Source: Xanthomonas hyacinthi (GTDB taxonomy: Bacteria > Pseudomonadota > Gammaproteobacteria > Xanthomonadales > Xanthomonadaceae). Taken from it: a DNA stretch of 64,000 nucleotides. The DNA is taken from contig NZ_CP043476.1 in assembly GCF_009769165.1 (NCBI RefSeq), positions 3,479,001-3,543,000 on the forward strand, read 5' to 3'. A program made the translations under genes and the position numbers. Position 1 is the first letter of the stretch, and each line of letters starts with the position of its first letter. This document shows positions 24,391 through 32,528 of this stretch, piece by piece. Under the pieces are notes generated by a model, which worked only from the letters and a program-made list of their open reading frames with translations, did no database searches and was not told the DNA's origin.

Positions 24391-27105
24391 TCACTTCGCC
24401 TCCGCCGGCTCGGGCGGCGCACCGGCCAGCGTGCCTGCCAGATCGCGCACCTGCAAGGCGCCGCGCAGCTGTTCCAGCGTGGCGCTGCTGCGCACGTGCA
24501 GGCTCAGCGGTTCGCCCGGCAACAGGTCGAACGCGTTGTCGGACAGCGTCGCATCCAGGTCGCCGAACGCCAGCCACACTTCGCGTGCCACGCTGGTGCT
24601 GGTCAGGGTCAGCGCATAGCCGTCGCCATCGGCACGCAACTCGGTGCGGATGTCCGGGCTGGGCAAGTGCAGGTTTTTGGCCGCGTCGAAGAACACCAGG
24701 TTGCGCGACAGCACGCGCGCGCCGTCGAGCAGTTCGAACACCGCGAAGCTGCGCTTGGGATCGGCGCGGCGCAGCAGCTGCGCATCGCTGAAGCTGCCCA
24801 CACGCACGCTGGACAGCGGCGCCAGGGTCACCGGCTTCTCGCTCTTGCTCAGCACCTTGCCGGACACGTCCATCACCCGCATGCGCCAGCGCGCGGCCAG
24901 CGGCACGGTGCGGTCGGACACCAGCGTCACCTCGGTCTGGCCCTTGCCGTTGCGCAGCGCGGCGATCAGTTCCGGCGCGTAGAAGCGCTTGGCGTGGTAG
25001 TGCAGCGCCTTCCAGCGGCCGAAGTAGTCCAGGCTCGACCAGGACGCGCCCGGCCATACGTCGTTGAGCTGCCAGTACAGCGAGCCCATCGACTGCGGCC
25101 GCGACGCGCGCAGGTGCTCGGCGGCCACGGCGATGCCTTCGGCCTGCATCAGCTGGCTCAGGTACACGAAGCTTTCGAAGTCCTTTGGCTCGCCGAATGC
25201 GCGGCGGATGTACAGCAGCAGGCGCTGGTTGCCGTTGCCCTTGTCGAACTTCTGGTGCGCGCGCATCACCGGCGATTCCGGCTGCAGGTCGCCGGGTTCG
25301 GCGAAGGCGCGGATCGTGCGCATCTCCGGGAACGACTGCAGGCCGTACTCGGACATGAAGCGCGGGGTCACGTTGAGGTATTCGGTGACCGGCAATGCCG
25401 GGCCGCCCCATACCTTCCAGTAATGCATGTCGCCGTCGTCGGGCTGGTCGGCGGCGCCGTCGAAATCTGTGCCGGGCGAGGTGGCCCAGTACGGCGTGTC
25501 GCTGTCGTACTTGCTCACCGCTTCGCGCAGCACGGTGCCGAACAGCGTGGTCATGCCGCGCTCGATGCGGCTGCGTTCTTCCGGATCGATCGACTGCTTG
25601 AACTTGACCCGGTCGCCCCAGTTTTCCCAGCCGGTCTGCACTTCGTTGTTGCCGCACCAGATCACGATGCTGGGGTGGTCGCCCAGGCGCTTGACCTGCG
25701 CTTCGGCCTCGGCGCGGGTGTTCTCGCGGAACGCCACGTCGTAGGGCGGGATCGCGCCGCCGAACATGAAGTCCTGCCAGATCATGATGCCGAGGCGGTC
25801 GGCGTCCTCGTAGAAGCTGTCCGGCTGGTAGTGGCCGCCGCCCCACATGCGCAGCATGTTCATGTTGGCGTCGCGCGCCGACTGCAGGATGCCGTGCATG
25901 CGCGCGGCATCGACCCGGCTGGGGAAGCTGTCGAACGGGATCAGGTTGGCGCCCTTGGCGAATACCGGGATGCCGTTGACCACGATCGCGAAGCCCTTGC
26001 CCCACTTGTCGGTGTCGCGGCGCAGCTCGACGCTGCGCAGGCCGGTGACGCGCTGGGTGGCGTAGTTGTCGCCGGCGGTGTCGCGCAGGCGCGCCTTGAA
26101 CGTGTACAGATCCTGCTTGCCGTAGCCGACCGGGAACCAGCGCTGCGGCTTGGCGATGCGCACCGGCACGGTGAGGGTGTTGCTGCCGGGATCGAGCACC
26201 GCTTTCTGGCTCAGTTGGGCCACGCGCTGGCCGTCGGGGCCGAGCACGTCCAGCTCCAGTTGCACCTCGCCGCCGCGCCCGGCCTGCACCTCCAGTTGCG
26301 CGAGCAGTTGCGCCGCGTCGGCATCGACGCGTTGCTGGGCGACGTGCAGGCCTTCCACGCGCAGCGCGTCCCAGGCTTCCACGCGCACGTCCTGCCAGAT
26401 GCCGGCGGTGACGATACGCGGGCCCCAGTCCCAGCCGAAGGTGTACGGCGCCTTGCGCACGTAGGTGGAGCTGTGCCGGGCCACCGGTTCGTCGCCGAAC
26501 GCCGAGTCGTAAGCACCGGGCAGCGCGTACGGCTGCTTGGCCAGCCATGGCTGGATCTTCTTGATCGGCGAGAACAGCCGCACTTCCAGCACGTTGTCGC
26601 CGCGCTTGAGCAGCGGTTTGGCATCGACTCGCCACTGCCGGAACATGTTGTCGGCGGCGAGCAGTTTCTTGCCGTTGAGGTAGACCTCGGCGTAGGTATC
26701 CAGGCCGTCGAACACCAGCTCCACGTGTTCGCGCGCGAGCAGCGCGGCGTCGGCCTTGAAGCGGGTCTGGTACTGCCAGTCGCTGAGCCCGGCCCACTGG
26801 ATCTTGGCCTCGTTGTCGCGATAGAACGGATCCGGCACCACCCCGGCGGCGATCAGGTCGGTCTGCACCGTGCCTGGCACCTGCGCCGGCAGCCACTGCG
26901 CCGCCTTCGGGAACGCCTTGGCGTGCGCCTCGCCCGGCGCCAGCCGCAGCTGCCAGCCCTGCTGCAGCGACAGCGTCGCCGGTACCGCCGCCTGGCCCAG
27001 CGCCGGCAAGGTCAGTGCGGGCAGGCCCAGCGCCAGCAACAGCCCGAGCCGGGCGGGGAAGCGCGCGCGCGGCGCGGAACGGGAACGGCGATGCGGCTGG
27101 GTCAT
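24391..27105 (-). CDS. nixH: GH2 beta-mannosidase
   Basis: The 904-residue exported protein has an arginine-rich n-region and a leucine-rich signal core to about residue 40. The GH2 sugar-binding domain is followed by the barrel, with acid/base Glu488 in WCGNNEVQ and nucleophile Glu586 in FMSEYGLQSFPE. The DNMFRQWRVD and GWDWGPRI segments are typical of beta-mannosidases rather than beta-galactosidases. It would remove the beta-1,4-mannose from the chitobiose core after both alpha-mannoses are gone. It begins 16 bases after nixG and is followed 29 bases later by nixI, so co-translation in the operon is likely. Confidence 0.94.
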   Translation of the reverse strand: MTQPHRRSRSAPRARFPARLGLLLALGLPALTLPALGQAAVPATLSLQQGWQLRLAPGEAHAKAFPKAAQWLPAQVPGTVQTDLIAAGVVPDPFYRDNEAKIQWAGLSDWQYQTRFKADAALLAREHVELVFDGLDTYAEVYLNGKKLLAADNMFRQWRVDAKPLLKRGDNVLEVRLFSPIKKIQPWLAKQPYALPGAYDSAFGDEPVARHSSTYVRKAPYTFGWDWGPRIVTAGIWQDVRVEAWDALRVEGLHVAQQRVDADAAQLLAQLEVQAGRGGEVQLELDVLGPDGQRVAQLSQKAVLDPGSNTLTVPVRIAKPQRWFPVGYGKQDLYTFKARLRDTAGDNYATQRVTGLRSVELRRDTDKWGKGFAIVVNGIPVFAKGANLIPFDSFPSRVDAARMHGILQSARDANMNMLRMWGGGHYQPDSFYEDADRLGIMIWQDFMFGGAIPPYDVAFRENTRAEAEAQVKRLGDHPSIVIWCGNNEVQTGWENWGDRVKFKQSIDPEERSRIERGMTTLFGTVLREAVSKYDSDTPYWATSPGTDFDGAADQPDDGDMHYWKVWGGPALPVTEYLNVTPRFMSEYGLQSFPEMRTIRAFAEPGDLQPESPVMRAHQKFDKGNGNQRLLLYIRRAFGEPKDFESFVYLSQLMQAEGIAVAAEHLRASRPQSMGSLYWQLNDVWPGASWSSLDYFGRWKALHYHAKRFYAPELIAALRNGKGQTEVTLVSDRTVPLAARWRMRVMDVSGKVLSKSEKPVTLAPLSSVRVGSFSDAQLLRRADPKRSFAVFELLDGARVLSRNLVFFDAAKNLHLPSPDIRTELRADGDGYALTLTSTSVAREVWLAFGDLDATLSDNAFDLLPGEPLSLHVRSSATLEQLRGALQVRDLAGTLAGAPPEPAEAK

Positions 27106-27121
27106 GCGTGGCTCTCCAGGG

Positions 27122-29605
27122 TCAACGCGCGGCGGCGGGGGGCGCCTGCGCGGTGGTTTCGATCAGGTGGACGGCGCCGATGGCGTAGTACGGGCCGTGG
27201 ATGCGGGCGGTGGAGCGCAGGCACAGGTCGTGCGTGCCGGATTGCTTGGGCAGCGGCGCTTCCAGCGAGAACTGCTCGCCCAGCGCCTTGCCGGCCGGCA
27301 GCGGGATCCGCGCCAGCAGCTTGCCCTTGCAGTCGCCCAGGCGCACTTCCAGTTCGCCGCGTGCGCTCTTGGCCGGGTACTGCTTGACCTTGGCCTGGTC
27401 GTGCGCCAGCCCGTAGTTGCGCGCCAGCCGCGCCGCATCGATGCGGATGCTGCGGATGCCGTCCAGGCGCGCGTCGGCATAGCGCCAGCAGCTGCCGAAC
27501 AGGTCGATGTTGAACACCGGCGTGTCCTTGCCCGGCAGGTCCGGCAGCAGCGGCACGCGCAGGCCCAGGTTGCCGTCGGCGCAGGAACCCAGGCCCTGGG
27601 TGTCGCGGCTGAGCAGGCCGGGGCGGTCGAGGATGCGGGTGCGCGCGGCGGCCAGCACGCTGCCGTCGTCGGCGAAGGTGGCCGCGCGCACCGTGACCGG
27701 CAGGGTCACGTCGAACGGCTTGGCGTAGCGCGGCGAATCGGCGGTGGGTTCGCTGCCGTCGGTGGTGTAGCGGAAGCTGCCGAACCTGGCCTGGTTGCCG
27801 AGCGCGATGCTGGCCTTGCCGCTGTCCAGCGCCGTGTTGTCGCCGCCCTGGATGGCGATGTCCGGTGCGAACGCGCCGTCGCCGTAGTCGATGCCGAGCG
27901 CGCGGTAGCGGTTGAGCTGCGCCGGCAGGCGCTGCAGGAAGCCGTCCCAGCCGCGCACCGCCATCGGCGACCACGCCGCCTCGGCCAGCGCGCCCAGGCG
28001 CGGGAATAGCGCATGGTCGATGTGCCAGGCCGAGGGAATGTATTCGGCCCACAGCGCGGCCTGCGCACCGAGCACGTGCTTGGCTTCCTCGGCGTTGAGC
28101 GCGGCCGGGACCGGATCGAACTCGTAGACCTTCTGCAGCGGCAGCACCGCCAGGCGGCCGTTGGGCTCGTCGTTGCGTGCGCTCTGCAGGTTGTCCAGGT
28201 ACAGCCAGCCGGCCGGCGCCAGGACCACGTCGTGGCCCTGCCTGGCCGCGGTCACCGCGCCATCGACGCCGCGCCACGACATCACCGACGCGCTCGCCGG
28301 CAGGCCGCCTTCCAGGATCTCGTCCCAGCCGATCAGGCGCCGCTGGTGCTTGCTCAGGTAGTCGGACAACTGCTGGTTGAACCAGCCCTGCATCGCGTGC
28401 GCGTCCTTGACCCCGAGCTTGCGCATCTGCGCGCGCACCGCGGGCGAACGCTGCCACTGGTCCTTGACCGCTTCGTCGCCGCCGATGTGGATGTACTGCG
28501 AGGGGAACAGCCCCAGCACTTCGTCGAGCACGCCCTGGATGAAGCTCATGCTCTTTTCGTCGGTGTCGAACAGGTAGGGATTGACGCCCCAGTCCACCGA
28601 CACCTTCGGACGCTGCCTGGTCACGCCGACCAGTTCCGGGTACGCCGCCACCGCCGCCTGCGCGTGTCCGGGCATGTCCAGTTCCGGCACGATGGTGATA
28701 TGCCGCGCGGCGGCGTAGGCGACCAGGTCGCGGATCTGGTCCTGGGTGTAGAAGCCGCCGTAACGGTCGGGCACGCCCTGCGTGCCTGCGCCAGGCGGGG
28801 TGCGCCAGGCGCCGATCTCGGTGAGCTTGGGATAACGCTTGATCTCGATGCGCCAGCCCTGGTCGTCGGTCAGGTGCAGGTGCAGCACGTTGAGCTTGTG
28901 CTCGGCCATCGCATCGATGACGTGCTTGACCGTGTCCGGGCCGTGGAAGTGGCGGGCCACGTCGAGCAGCAGGCCGCGCCAGCCGAAGCGCGGCCAGTCG
29001 CGGATCTTGACCTCCGGCACGTCCACTTCGCCCTTGTCGGCATCGGGGGTGAGCAGTTGCCAGGCGCTCATCGCGCCGTAGAACAGGCCGCGCTCGTCGC
29101 GCGCCTGGATCAGCATGGTGCTGCCGTCCACGTCCAGCCCGTAGCCTTCCGGCGCTTCCACCGGGGCGTTTGGATTCATCTGCAGGCGGATGGCGCCGTT
29201 GGCCGGAATGGTCTCGGCGCGCACCTCCAGCGCCAGGCCGCGGGTTTTTTCCAGCAGCGCGGCCAGTTGCCGGGCCACGCGCATGGCCGCCTCGTCGTCG
29301 GTCGGTACCGACAGCGTGCTGCCGGTGCCGATGGTCAACGTGGCGCTGCCGCGCTTGGCCTGCGCCGGTGCCGGAATCAGCGGCAACGGCGCGGTGCTGA
29401 CCGGTTTCGGCGCAGCCGGCGCGGGCGCGGCGGCGGGCTTGGCCGTGTCCGCAGCGGCGGGGGCCTGGCGGTCGCAGCCGCTCAGCACGGCAGTGAGGGC
29501 GAACAGGGCAAGCCCCAGCCACGTGCTGCGGGACGCCGCCGCGACGCCCGCCGGGGCGGTCGTCGGGCGGTGTGGCGTGCGCTGGCGTGCACCTGCTGCA
29601 ATCAT
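27122..29605 (-). CDS. nixG: GH20 beta-N-acetylhexosaminidase, lipoprotein
   Basis: The 827-residue protein has an N-terminal hydrophobic stretch and lipobox LSGC (about residues 41-44), so it is anchored to a membrane. A GH20b domain, then the GH20 barrel follow: RGLLLDVARHF, HLTDDQGWRIEIKRYPKLTEIG and IGGDEA with catalytic Asp377-Glu378. The last ~200 residues form a chitobiase-C/galactose-binding-like region. It removes terminal beta-linked GlcNAc from antennae or the chitobiose. The next gene, nixH, starts 16 bases downstream. Confidence 0.95.
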   Translation of the reverse strand: MIAAGARQRTPHRPTTAPAGVAAASRSTWLGLALFALTAVLSGCDRQAPAAADTAKPAAAPAPAAPKPVSTAPLPLIPAPAQAKRGSATLTIGTGSTLSVPTDDEAAMRVARQLAALLEKTRGLALEVRAETIPANGAIRLQMNPNAPVEAPEGYGLDVDGSTMLIQARDERGLFYGAMSAWQLLTPDADKGEVDVPEVKIRDWPRFGWRGLLLDVARHFHGPDTVKHVIDAMAEHKLNVLHLHLTDDQGWRIEIKRYPKLTEIGAWRTPPGAGTQGVPDRYGGFYTQDQIRDLVAYAAARHITIVPELDMPGHAQAAVAAYPELVGVTRQRPKVSVDWGVNPYLFDTDEKSMSFIQGVLDEVLGLFPSQYIHIGGDEAVKDQWQRSPAVRAQMRKLGVKDAHAMQGWFNQQLSDYLSKHQRRLIGWDEILEGGLPASASVMSWRGVDGAVTAARQGHDVVLAPAGWLYLDNLQSARNDEPNGRLAVLPLQKVYEFDPVPAALNAEEAKHVLGAQAALWAEYIPSAWHIDHALFPRLGALAEAAWSPMAVRGWDGFLQRLPAQLNRYRALGIDYGDGAFAPDIAIQGGDNTALDSGKASIALGNQARFGSFRYTTDGSEPTADSPRYAKPFDVTLPVTVRAATFADDGSVLAAARTRILDRPGLLSRDTQGLGSCADGNLGLRVPLLPDLPGKDTPVFNIDLFGSCWRYADARLDGIRSIRIDAARLARNYGLAHDQAKVKQYPAKSARGELEVRLGDCKGKLLARIPLPAGKALGEQFSLEAPLPKQSGTHDLCLRSTARIHGPYYAIGAVHLIETTAQAPPAAAR

Positions 29606-29660
29606 TCGGTCTACCTCGTGCTGTGCGGATGCCTATCCTAGTGGATCGGCGCGTAACGGA

Positions 29661-30716
29661 TCAGCGCGATGCGGTCGGCAGCGCGTCCCACAGCTTCGGA
29701 TCCTCGGCGCCCAGCACCCAGCAGCTGAAGCCTTCCAGGCCGTATTCCTTCACCAGGTCGTAGCGCGCGCGGAAGCTGCGCGCATCCGGGCGGAACACCC
29801 ACTCGCGCATGTCGTCGCGGTAGAAGTAGAACCACGACTCCTGCTCCTGCGCATCCCACTGCACGGTGGCGTTCTGCTCGATTGCCAGCGGGAAGGATTC
29901 GTCGGCGTCGATGTAGGTCGCCGAGATGTTCGACGCTTCCGTGCCGTCTTCCTTCACCGGGTTGCCGGTGTACCAGCGATAGCCGTAGGTGGCGATGCCC
30001 AGCGACAATTTATCTTTCGGCACCTGGGTCAGCGCGTAGTCCAGGTGCTTCTTCATCCACAGCATGCCGTCGACCGGGCCGGGCGTGGTCCAGCGGGTGT
30101 GCTGGTCGTAGGTCATCAGGCTGACCAGGTCCACCGCCTGGCCCAGGGCCTTCAGATCGTAGGCGCCGCGCCAGTATTCCCACATCCACTTGGAAAACTG
30201 CCCGCCTTCGGCATAGCCGGGCGCGTTCGGCACCACCGCCACCGACATCTTGAAGCCGGCCTTGTGCAGCGCGTCGGCGGTCTGCTTGACCATCAGCGTG
30301 TAGGCGTCGCGGTCGGTCCAGGCGATGTTCTCGAAATCGAACTGGAAGCCGTAGTAGCCGTTCTTTTTGCCGTGGATCAGCAGCGAGGCGATCATGCGCT
30401 TCTTCGCATCCTCGTCGTGCATCAGCGTGTGGAAGCCGTCGCGACCGGTGGTCATCGACAGGATCGGCATCACCCGCAGCTGCTTGCGCTTGGCGATGGC
30501 GTAGATGTAGGCGTTGGGGGTGCCGTTGACCAGGCCGTTCTGGTCCACGCCGTACCAGGTCGGCACCACCACGTCGATCTTGTCGACGTTGGCCAGGAAC
30601 GCGTTGGTCGATTTCTGCGTGCTCATCAGATAGAACAGCGCGGTCGGGTTCTTGGCCATGGCCGGGGTACAGACCATGGCCAGGGCAAGCAGCAGCCCTG
30701 CGAATCGCTTCATCAT
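29661..30716 (-). CDS. nixF: GH18 family glycosidase
   Basis: The 351-residue exported protein has a signal peptide (MMKRFAGLLLALAMVCTPAMA). It is a GH18 barrel of the compact YaaH/chitobiase-like type: YYGFQFDFENIAW carries the catalytic glutamate (Glu129) of the reduced DxxDxDxE motif, followed by LVSLMTYDQHTRWTTPGP and LGIATYGYRWY. It probably acts on the GlcNAc2 core, as an endo-beta-N-acetylglucosaminidase or chitobiase. The exact bond is not visible from sequence. It begins 14 bases after nixE and ends 55 bases before nixG. Confidence 0.92.
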   Translation of the reverse strand: MMKRFAGLLLALAMVCTPAMAKNPTALFYLMSTQKSTNAFLANVDKIDVVVPTWYGVDQNGLVNGTPNAYIYAIAKRKQLRVMPILSMTTGRDGFHTLMHDEDAKKRMIASLLIHGKKNGYYGFQFDFENIAWTDRDAYTLMVKQTADALHKAGFKMSVAVVPNAPGYAEGGQFSKWMWEYWRGAYDLKALGQAVDLVSLMTYDQHTRWTTPGPVDGMLWMKKHLDYALTQVPKDKLSLGIATYGYRWYTGNPVKEDGTEASNISATYIDADESFPLAIEQNATVQWDAQEQESWFYFYRDDMREWVFRPDARSFRARYDLVKEYGLEGFSCWVLGAEDPKLWDALPTASR

Positions 30717-30730
30717 CGGGGGAATATCCG

Positions 30731-32425
30731 TCAGCGGGTGGAAGTGGGGGAGGGCAGGTCGATGCGGAACACGTAGGCGTGTTCGCCGGCCGGCTTGGCC
30801 GGCAGGGTCAGGTGCAGGCCGTCGGCGCGCTGTTCGAACGGCACCTTCTTGCCGGTGGCGAGCAGGGTCACACCGCGCACGCCGTCGGCGGGCGTGAGCG
30901 AGCGGATCAGCGCCTTGCCGCCGGCCGGCCAGCCCAGCTCGATCGCGTACAGCGCGCCGTGGCCGGTGGTGAAGCGGAAATCCTCGGCGGTGTAGGGCTT
31001 GGTCTTGGTGTCCTGGAAGGTGCCGCCGACCACTTCGGTCGGGCCTTCGCCGTAGCTGCGCCACGGCTGGCTGTCGTAGATCGCCGCGCCGTTGGTCTTC
31101 AGCCACTTGCCGATCGACAGCAGGATGTCGCGCTCGGTGTCGGGGATCGAGCCGTCGGCGCGCGGACCGATGTTGAGCATCAGGTTGCCGTTCTTGCTGA
31201 CCACGTCCACCAGCATGTGCACGATGAAGGTCGGGGTCTTGTAGGTATCGTTCTCCACATAGCCCCACGAGGCGTTGCTGACCGACGTATCGGTCTGCCA
31301 GTGGGTCGGGTGGATGCCGGTGAGCTGGCCGCGCTCGATGTCCAGCGTGCCGGCGCCTTCCGCGAACGCGCCGAGCTTGTAGTTCACCACCACCCCGTCG
31401 CCGCGCGCGGCAGCGTGGTTGTAGTAGTACGACAGCATGGTCGGCAAGGTGCTGCGGAAGGTCGGGTGCGCGATCCACCAGTCGAAGTAGATCAGCTCCG
31501 GGTCGTAGCGGTCGATCAGCTCGGTGGTGCGCGCCAGCCAGTCGTCCAGCCACGCCTGCGACACCGGCGTCCAGTCGTTGGCGACGTCCGCATCGTCCTT
31601 GCCCGGCAAGCGGATCTGCGCCGGGCCGTACAGGCCGGCGTAGCGCGGATCGTTGACGTCCGAGTCGAACGTGCGGCCGCCGTCGAAGAACCAGTTGTGC
31701 TCGGCGCGGTGCGAGGACAGGCCGAAATGCAGGCCTTCGGCGCGGATCGCCTTGGACAGCTCGCCGATCACGTCGCGCTTGGGACCCATCTTGGTCGCGG
31801 TCCAGTCCGACAGTTGCGAGTCGTACATCGCGAAGCCGTCGTGGTGTTCGGCCACCGGCACCACGTAGCGCGCGCCGGCCTCGCGGAACAGCTTGGCCCA
31901 GCCCTGCGGGTCGAACTTGGGCGCAGTGAACAGCGGGATCAGGTCCTTGTAGCCGAAGGTGGACTGCGGGCCGTACTTCTCGCGGTGGTGCGCGTAGTCC
32001 TGGCTGTCCTTGCTGTCGGGCTGGTACATGTTGCGCGAGTACCACTCGTTGCCGAACGCCGGCACCGAGAACACGCCCCAGTGGATGAAGATGCCGAACT
32101 TGGCGTTGTCGTACCAGCTGGGCGAACGGTAGTGCTTCAGCGAGGCCCAGTCCGGGCGGAACGGTCCCTTGCGCGCGCCGGCATCGGCCTCGCGCACCAG
32201 CCGCGCGCGTTCGGGCGCGTACCTGGCGGTGGCCTGCAGCCACTGCTGGTCGATCTGTTCGGGGCTGAGCGTGGTGGCGGTGGGCGCGGTCGGCGACGGC
32301 GCATCCGCGGCGCAGGCGGGCATGGCCGCCAACGCGAGAATGAGGGAAAAGCTGCTGGCCAGCGTTCTGCGTACAGCTCCGGCGTGGCGGGATCGGTCCG
32401 CGCGCAGGCGGGTCTCGGACGTCAT
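30731..32425 (-). CDS. nixE: GH29 alpha-L-fucosidase
   Basis: The 564-residue exported enzyme is a full-length GH29-A type fucosidase. It shows WYDNAKFGIFIHWGVFSVP, a PVAEHHDGFAMYDS motif, LSSHRAEHNWFF and ELIYFDWWIAHP with nucleophile Asp315. The ATG at 32425 is chosen over one at 32497 because GAGGAG lies about 11 bases upstream and a signal peptide (to about residue 40, ACAADAP) then begins properly. It would remove alpha-1,3-core fucose or antenna fucose from plant N-glycans. It is the first hydrolase gene after the receptor, from which it is separated by a hairpin terminator. Confidence 0.93.
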   Translation of the reverse strand: MTSETRLRADRSRHAGAVRRTLASSFSLILALAAMPACAADAPSPTAPTATTLSPEQIDQQWLQATARYAPERARLVREADAGARKGPFRPDWASLKHYRSPSWYDNAKFGIFIHWGVFSVPAFGNEWYSRNMYQPDSKDSQDYAHHREKYGPQSTFGYKDLIPLFTAPKFDPQGWAKLFREAGARYVVPVAEHHDGFAMYDSQLSDWTATKMGPKRDVIGELSKAIRAEGLHFGLSSHRAEHNWFFDGGRTFDSDVNDPRYAGLYGPAQIRLPGKDDADVANDWTPVSQAWLDDWLARTTELIDRYDPELIYFDWWIAHPTFRSTLPTMLSYYYNHAAARGDGVVVNYKLGAFAEGAGTLDIERGQLTGIHPTHWQTDTSVSNASWGYVENDTYKTPTFIVHMLVDVVSKNGNLMLNIGPRADGSIPDTERDILLSIGKWLKTNGAAIYDSQPWRSYGEGPTEVVGGTFQDTKTKPYTAEDFRFTTGHGALYAIELGWPAGGKALIRSLTPADGVRGVTLLATGKKVPFEQRADGLHLTLPAKPAGEHAYVFRIDLPSPTSTR

Positions 32426-32479
32426 GGAACTGCACTCCTCTGTGGAGAACGCGATGCCGGCGCAAACCAACCGCCGGGC

Positions 32480-32520
32480 AAAAAAAGGACGCGCCACCGT
32501 GGAGGGTCGGTGGCGCGCCA
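32480..32520 (-). terminator. intra-operon terminator between TonB receptor and nixE
   Basis: On the minus strand CGCGCCACCG pairs perfectly with CGGTGGCGCG around an eight-base loop, followed by TCC and seven T. It starts a few bases after the receptor stop codon and ends 54 bases before nixE. It would let the receptor be made in excess of the hydrolases. Confidence 0.85.
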
Positions 32521-32528
32521 GTGCTGCA

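Noticed and set aside
21611..26896. A 1761-residue open frame across nixI and nixH
   Set aside because: Only the GH3 part has family motifs; upstream of 24361 it reads the nixH gene in a wrong frame. High GC keeps wrong frames open.
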